Below, one piece after another: positions 58,780 to 64,000 of a stretch of 64,000 nt of DNA. The stretch's first letter is position 1, and every line of letters starts with the position of its first letter. The notes below the pieces were generated by a model. It did not search any database and had not been told where the DNA came from. It saw only the letters and a program-made list of their open reading frames with translations. Both the position numbers and the translations under genes were made by a program. The DNA lies in the NCBI GenBank assembly GCA_028274465.1, contig CM051456.1, positions 2,915,545-2,979,544 of the forward strand, in the 5' to 3' direction. This stretch comes from Plantago ovata (lineage: Eukaryota; Streptophyta; Magnoliopsida; Lamiales; Plantaginaceae).

Positions 58780-59021
58780 TTAGTTCATTGTACTTATTTC
58801 CGTGCTATATTTTGCCTGTCCATCCTCCTGTCTGCCCCAACAGCTCCCAGAACCACCACGAACCATCGCCTGCTTAGAGTTCTGCTCTCGTGTTTTGATC
58901 GATTTGCTAAGCTTTCTCTCTTCACGTATCATCTCAACAAACTGCGCCTTCCGCCATTCTGCTTTAGGATCTTTGTGTTTGGACTTGGGTATTGATAAGA
59001 GTCTCTGCATCTCCTCCCACT
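58780..59021 (-). CDS. Basic-tail exon of F-box unit B
   Basis: The frame runs EWEEMQRLLSIPKSKHKDPK, then REERKLSKSIKTREQ and SKQAMVRGGSGSCWGRQ, to a stop at 58780. It is longer at the end than the unit A and C tails because the shared stop is lost. Its acceptor context TTGTAGAG is conserved. Joining to the unit B F-box exon is not shown. Confidence 0.4.
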
Positions 59022-59309
59022 CTACAATCGTAAAACATACATTTAATCGGCTCATTTCAGTTGAAATACAAATGCACTAAAATGCAGTAGCATACTTTGC
59101 AAATCCATCAGTGATAAAATAGTGTAGCGAAAACGTTTGAATTAAATTATGTTGCAAGGAGATATTGCATCTTTCATTACACTCCACAGCTTTAAAGATA
59201 GAACAAAATTATCAACTTTCTGAATTCTTCACAGTTTAAATTAATTTTATATATACACACATACCATCAGCCGCATTATATTCGTACAATGTCATATCAA
59301 ACCAACTTA

Positions 59310-59512
59310 ACCACGCAGATTGCCTTAAAAACTCGTTCCTGTGTAGACAAAGAAGTTATAGAAAATGTTAATCTTGATTCTGGAATCTGGATATATAGTG
59401 AAGGCATGCTTATAGACATATATATCCAGAGAGCAGCAAACTCACTTAAGTCCGAAGATGCTACCAGTAAATCAATGAGAATCTCTTGAGAAGATGTTGA
59501 AGCCATCACTAC
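59310..59512 (-). other. Repeated module of F-box unit B
   Basis: A single module matches those in units A and C (TGTGTAGACAAAGAAGTT, TATATCCAGAGAGCAGCAAA). On the minus strand the frame MASTSSQEILIDLLVASSDL then SEFAALW is open, and is shared in part with unit C. It may be a degenerate exon. Confidence 0.4.
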
Positions 59513-59785
59513 ATTACACGTAGTAAGTTATTCGGAAAGCAATGAGAACATCTGAGATAGAGATGAACGCAATGACCACATATATACACGTTATGTTAAC
59601 ATTTCGAACATTAATATATACTGTATGCATAAAACTCAGATACACTAGTGAAAAACTTCAGGGGTGGTGAAACATGAAATTTTCAAATGTGTCATGTAAC
59701 CTGAGAGAAGGAAAGTTATCTTCCAAAAGAGCAGGCAGCCTAAAATTAACACAGGAAGGATAAAAATTAGAAACAAGAGTTTCAC

Positions 59786-60438
59786 TTGCAATGGCGATCA
59801 ATCATTTTGATCGCTTCGAAACTGAATCTATCACAGCTCAACAAAGATAAGGCCTTAATGCTCGGAAACGAGTCTGCCAAGAGCTCAAAACTGTCATCTT
59901 TAACCGTCATGGAGTCCACTGTCAGCTCCTCAAGAAAAGTGTACTCTTTAGCAAACATAACCAGCCATGGATACAGGTCATTAGAACCATCCCAGCAAAA
60001 TATCGGAGTGTCAGAGTATCCTTTTCTCCCATGGAGCTCAACTCTGGTGATTCAAGGGAATCGTCGAGCACGGTTGGAGAATTAATATAAATGACTAGAT
60101 TTCGTTCCTCTCCAATAGCTTAAGCTTTTGGGAGAGTTGGATTTCTATCATGGTATCAGAGTCATCTGGCTCACGCCCACCTGGGTTCGAATCTTCCTGG
60201 AGACAAACTCCTTCCCATATTAAATTTCTACTCGATTGGCATGTCACACAGGAAACAGATTTCTTACAAACAGTTTTGACCTCGTCCATCTTTCAGCTTC
60301 GTACCAATTCTTACTCACGAGAGAGGCTGAGTTCCGGTCCTGTTTCGAATCGGTCAGGGACAGGATCTTTTCAAGGACTTCATCTGGGAAATCAGGGCCA
60401 GTTTGAAGGTCTGATGGAGATGATGGGTCCAGTTTCAT
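59786..60438 (-). pseudogene. TIR1/AFB-like F-box exon, unit B, interrupted
   Basis: The exon starts MKLDPSSPSDLQTGPDFPDE and continues with DSKQDRNSASLVSKNWYEAE and SKLFVRNLFPV. About 177 bp of foreign DNA (60071-60247) then replaces the end of the F-box region. The rest of the exon resumes to 59786. The end-of-exon splice donor is changed to TTGCAA/GTGAAA. It cannot make the full F-box protein. Confidence 0.85.
60071..60247 (+). mobile_element. Retroelement fragment in F-box unit B (LTR end and PBS-like)
   Basis: AGCTTAAGCTTTTGGGAGAG then CATGGTATCAGAGT matches the usual junction of a plant LTR end with the tRNA-iMet primer-binding site. A GGGTTCGAATCTTCC box-B-like word follows. It replaced about 13 bp of the exon. 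No clear target duplication is visible. Confidence 0.6.
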
Positions 60439-61159
60439 TGACTCGTTTTCTGATCAATGACTTGTTAAAGAAGATATAAGGGAAAAATGTATCTGGCCTG
60501 GAAATAAAATTATTGAAGGCTACTTAAATATGAGAAATCATCATCGTTGAAACCTGTGAAAAAGTGATTGCTATGTTTTTGTAGTCTAGTCCTCAAATGA
60601 AATTTCTTAGCAGCTTCTAACTAAAATAAGTTAAAATTTTGAGAGATACTATATTATAATTTTGAATGTTGAGGATTTTACCGAACAATATCCAAGTAAA
60701 TACACATAACACATGATTAATATGCTATGATTGGAAACCCGATAGGTCAACCCGACAGCCTCACCTGCAGGTTGAAAGTCAATTTAGTGTTGCGAGTTTA
60801 ACCCAATCGATCTGATCTTGGAATTTCAATCTGAAGATGTGATCGAGTCGTGAAATTTATGTTCGGATTTCAAAACATCGACTTATTAGTATTCACCCGT
60901 GGCAACGTGGCTTTCAACGATAATAGGATGGGAACCCATTCTATATCCATAGTATAAGAATTATATACTATATGCCGTTACACAAACACAACTAATATTC
61001 TTTGCTGCCATGTAATAGGATGAAACAGAATAAGTGTTGGTGATCATTGTAATAAATTGAATCAAAAGATTGGAACTTGGCCTAATATAACACAAGCTGG
61101 TCTTTCTAAGGATCATTACACTTATTTAATTCCGTGCTATATTTGGCATGTCCGTTCTC

Positions 61160-61335
61160 CTATCTGCCCCGAGATCTCCCACAACCACCACGTACCATCG
61201 CCTTCTTAGAGTTCTGCTTCTGCACTCGTATATTGATCGATTTGCTCAACTTTCTTTCTCTCCGTCTCATCTCAACTAACTGTGCTTTCTGCAATTCTGC
61301 TTTAGGATCTTTGGGTTTGGACTTGGGCCTTGCAA
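61160..61335 (-). CDS. Basic-tail exon of F-box unit C, 5' part deleted
   Basis: The frame KPKDPKAELQKAQLVEMRRR, then ERKLSKSINIRVQKQ and AMVRGGCGRSRGR, ends at a stop (61160-61162). The stretch that carries the acceptor and the EQMQGLL start in units A and B is deleted, so the frame joins a module instead. It is probably not expressed as a normal exon. Confidence 0.4.
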
Positions 61336-61344
61336 ACTCATCCT

Positions 61345-61705
61345 TCCTGTATTGAGAAAGAAGTTTTAATAAATATTGTTAATCTTCTTTCTGGAATCTG
61401 TATACTTGAGGCTTCTAGTCATATCCAGAGTGCAGTAAACTCACCAACGTCTGAAGATGGTACTAGCCCTATCATGAGCAGCATTATTTTCGTGCAATGT
61501 CATATCAGGCCAACGTACAAACAGCTCAAATTCAAATCGTCTCATCCTGTGTTGACAAAGAAGTTCCAAAAAATGTTAATCTTCATTCTGTAATCTGGAT
61601 ACTAAAGGCTTATAGTCATATATATCCATTATCCAGAGAGCAGCAAACTCACTCAAATCCAAAGATGCTACCCAACGGATGATAATCACTTGAGAATATG
61701 ATGAA
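61345..61705 (-). other. Two repeated modules of F-box unit C
   Basis: Modules at about 61345-61470 and 61548-61705 share (TG)TATTGAGAAAGAAGTT / TGTGTTGACAAAGAAGTT, a CTGGAATCT or CTGTAATCT block and TATCCAGAG(T/A)GCAG(T/C)AAACTC. On the minus strand, the second, read after the F-box exon, would give DRFIIFSSDYHP and then a stop. Confidence 0.5.
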
Positions 61706-61904
61706 GCGATCACTACATATTGTTGTTAAAAGTAGTAAGTTATTCGTAAAGCAAAGACAAATGCTGAAATAGAGATGAAAACAAAATCACCACGTACATG
61801 TTATGTTAACATTTCGAACATGCATAATAGAAAACAGAACTAGCTACTGCAAAAGTACTAATTGTTCCCTGGAGGAGGATAAAAATTAGAAACAAGACTC
61901 TTAC

Positions 61905-62377
61905 TTGCAATGGCGATCAATCATTTTGATCCCTTTGAAACTGAATCCATCACAGCTCGTCAAAGATAACGCCTTAAGGCTCGGAAACGACTCTGCCAAG
62001 AGCTCCAAGCTGTCATCATTAACAGTCATGGAGTCCACTGTCAGCTCCTCAAGAAAAGGGTACACTTTAGCAAACATAACCAGCCAAGGATACAGGTTAT
62101 TAGAACCATCCCAAGAAGATTTCGGAAAGTCAGAGTATCCATGTCTCCCATGGAGCTCAACTCTGGTGATTCGAGGGAACCGTCGAGCAACCTGGGGACA
62201 TACAGGAAACAGGTTTGTTACAAACAGTTTTGACCTCGTCCATCTTTCGGCCTCGTACCAGTTCTTACTCACAAGAGAGGCTGAGTTCCGGTCCTTTCCC
62301 GAGTCAATCAGGGCCAGGATCTGTTCAAGGACTTCATCTGGCAAATCAGGGCAAGTTGATGATGACTCCGGTTTCAT
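61905..62377 (-). CDS. TIR1/AFB-like F-box protein, first exon (unit C, open)
   Basis: The open frame encodes 157 residues plus two bases and ends at a donor CATTGCAA/GTAAGAG, just where TIR1-family exon 1 is expected to end. An N-terminal F-box (LPDEVLEQILALIDSGKDRN, then SLVSKNWYEAERWTRSKLFV) is followed by FPRITRVELHGRHGYSDFP, YPWLVMFAKVYPFLEELTVD and the first LRR, SLELLAESFPSLKALSLTSC. These match the auxin receptor family in order and spacing. F-box proteins of this family bind SKP1 in an SCF ubiquitin ligase and sense auxin with their LRRs. Here the LRR solenoid that forms the auxin pocket is absent downstream. The product would be a truncated adaptor or nothing. A TATATATATA box lies about 30 bp before the ATG. 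Only this copy of the array has an intact exon. Confidence 0.7.
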
Positions 62378-62399
62378 TCTGATCGATCAATGACTTGTT

Positions 62400-63820
62400 A
62401 CAGAAGATATATATATAGTACTGTATCTGGCCTGGAATTGAAGTAAAATTGAGACGGTTAATTAAAGATGAGAATCTAATTAAAACGAATCAATGATCAA
62501 TGGAGGATGATGAAATCATGATCGTTTAAAACTGTGAAAAAGTGATTAATCCATTCACGAATGAATTTTCTTACCAGCTACGTACCTACCTAAAGTGCGT
62601 TGACAAATAATACTTGGCGGAATCGATAACAAGATATATTAAATCACCGGATTGAATTAACAAACAAGATAACAGGGCAGGGAAGAAACCTCAAGATACA
62701 ATCCAGAGCATAAGTCTAAGTCTTCTCATAGATATACAAACTCTTGTGGGCTAATATAAATTCATCGAAGGTGTAATTACAGACTAGCTATAATGACTTA
62801 ACATCAATCCTAATTAAACTTTAAACTTTTGCTGGGCTACTAATCAACTAAATTATACTAATGTTAAGGCATAAGCCCAATAGCAAAATATAATTTCACT
62901 CATATTTTCTAAACTTTACATAAATATGCAGGCAGACATAACACATGATTAATGCTATGTTTCGGAACCCAAGAGCCTCACCAGGATGAAAGTCAATTGA
63001 TTGTTATGAGGCTTTTACCGAACAATATCGGAGTTTTACATAAATATGTACATATAAGATATAACACATGATTAAGATGCTATGTTTTATGGTGATATTA
63101 ATTAATATATATATATATATATATATGTCCAATCCATTGTAAACGTCCTAAGGCGAACTAAGGCACACGTCCTTAGACCGAGTTCATAGGAGTTCGGACA
63201 GCTACGATCTAACCCTAACATACCTGACGTCCGGACCTCCCCACATGAAGAAAAAATGAGTCAGGATGGATTATCATAACCGAACCGAACGATATCCTAC
63301 ATGAGCCCTAAGTTCTGGTGATCCTCAAGGGTGGAAGTAGACATAAAGGAAGTCTCGAATTATAAGCCAACGTCCTATGTAGACGGAAGAAACTGAGAAC
63401 GGACCATGAGGTGACCTCCGGCACGGTAATCCTCATTGATGTCTGATCCTCCTGCACGGTAATGCTCATGACAAAATACAATAAGCTCAATTACTCATCA
63501 CAAAGCCAAAAGTAAGTCTGGACCAAGGACCTGGGTTCATCTCAGACTCCATCCTCGGACAATTGATTGGGATATCTGAAGAATTAATTAATGTTCAGTA
63601 GGAGACAGAAGGAGTGTTAGTGATTTTAATAAATTACTCAGTTCCAGCAGCAAATTCTTGAACTGATCATATGTTCCTTGCTTAGGTACTTGGTTGGAGG
63701 AATTTCACAATCAGCACACATTGATAAAATTATTAATATCCATCACAATATCCTTTGAATAATTCCAAATAGCTGTTCAGAAAAAACATTGAAGAATCGA
63801 AAAAGATTGGAACTTGGCCT
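62400..63820. other. Upstream region of F-box unit C and spacer
   Basis: The stretch holds the duplicated promoter region (to about 62600), a TTACCGAACAATATCG word shared with units A and B (63017), a (TA)n run (63105-63126) and an LTR-like insertion listed separately. No gene is seen. Confidence 0.45.
63128..63550. repeat. Probable LTR-retrotransposon remnant
   Basis: A block of higher G+C with repeats of GGCACGGTAATCCTCAT / TGCACGGTAATGCTCAT and ACGTCCGGACCTCC-like words is unlike its AT-rich surroundings. It is absent from the other units. No coding domain is recognised, and the LTR origin is inference. Confidence 0.35.
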
Positions 63821-63931
63821 AATATACAACACTAGTTGGCCTTATTATAACACACAAAGTAGTAATACTATATAAATAATTCTAAGAATCATTACACTTA
63901 TTTCTGTGCCATATTTGGCATGTCCGTTCTC

Positions 63932-64000
63932 CTATCTGCCCCGAGAGCTCCCACAACCACCACGTACCATTGCCTGCTTAGAGTTCTGCTTCTGCACTTG
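63932..64000 (-). CDS. Basic-tail exon of F-box unit D (runs off the window)
   Basis: CCTATCTGCCCCGAGAGCTC then CCACAACCACCACGTACCAT and TGCCTGCTTAGAGTTCTGC match the 3' ends of the tail exons in units A and C, with the same stop. The rest of unit D lies beyond 64000. Confidence 0.55.
   Translation of the reverse strand, partial: QVQKQNSKQAMVRGGCGSSRGR

Noticed and set aside
61905..62393. Plus-strand frame opposite the F-box exon
   Set aside because: It mirrors the conserved minus-strand F-box/LRR exon. Its equivalents at 59786-60085 and 60150-60479 shift with the minus-strand copies.

Overview
The window is nuclear chromosomal DNA from a flowering plant, most likely a eudicot. The evidence is split genes with GT-AG introns, plant-only families (TIR1-like F-box, PLATZ, LOG, plant-type GH35 beta-galactosidase, NIPA), a miR169 site, TTTAGGG-type telomere words, Stowaway and hAT MITEs, and CACTA, LINE and SINE pieces. 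The species cannot be told from the sequence. No prokaryotic, organellar or CRISPR features were seen.

Layout. 1-4980: AT-rich intergenic DNA with a Stowaway MITE and tandem repeats. 4986-9100: NF-YA transcription factor (5 coding exons, a hAT element in intron 3, a miR169 site in the 3' UTR). 11449-12483 (-): SLC25A44-like mitochondrial carrier. 14640-17500: SINE, dispersed TIR-repeat and 5'-truncated LINE insertions. 17994-20569: two class II small heat-shock genes, the first broken and hit by a hAT MITE, the second intact with heat-shock elements. 20905-23620: GH35 beta-galactosidase with three exons and altered substrate-pocket motifs. 23942-25827: a possible small secreted peptide and an uncharacterised proline-rich plant protein. 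28897-30431: LOG cytokinin-activating enzyme (7 exons). 31547-34718 (-): NIPA9-like magnesium transporter (9 exons). 36342-37273: PLATZ-like gene lacking the middle of its domain. 37883-40850 (-): eIF4A. 42608-43168 (-): a 47-residue two-exon gene candidate. 43590-45016: a CACTA end with an intact three-exon transposase-associated reading frame.

45900-64000 is a repeat-rich accessory region built on a tandem array of at least four units on the minus strand. Each unit carries a TIR1/AFB-type F-box first exon, short repeated modules, and a separate exon for a very basic tail. Only the F-box exon near 62 kb is open. The others carry frameshifts or insertions, and the fourth unit runs off the window. 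The array is interrupted by a roughly 4.3-kb fold-back-like element that itself holds Stowaway twins, ATT microsatellites and another TIR repeat, by two hAT MITEs with 8-bp target duplications, and by LTR/SINE debris. A duplicated tRNA-Val(AAC) pair lies inside the array.

The single-copy genes are unrelated housekeeping or regulatory loci and do not form a pathway. The most unusual features are the decaying F-box array, the substituted and mostly intronless beta-galactosidase, and the shortened PLATZ gene.
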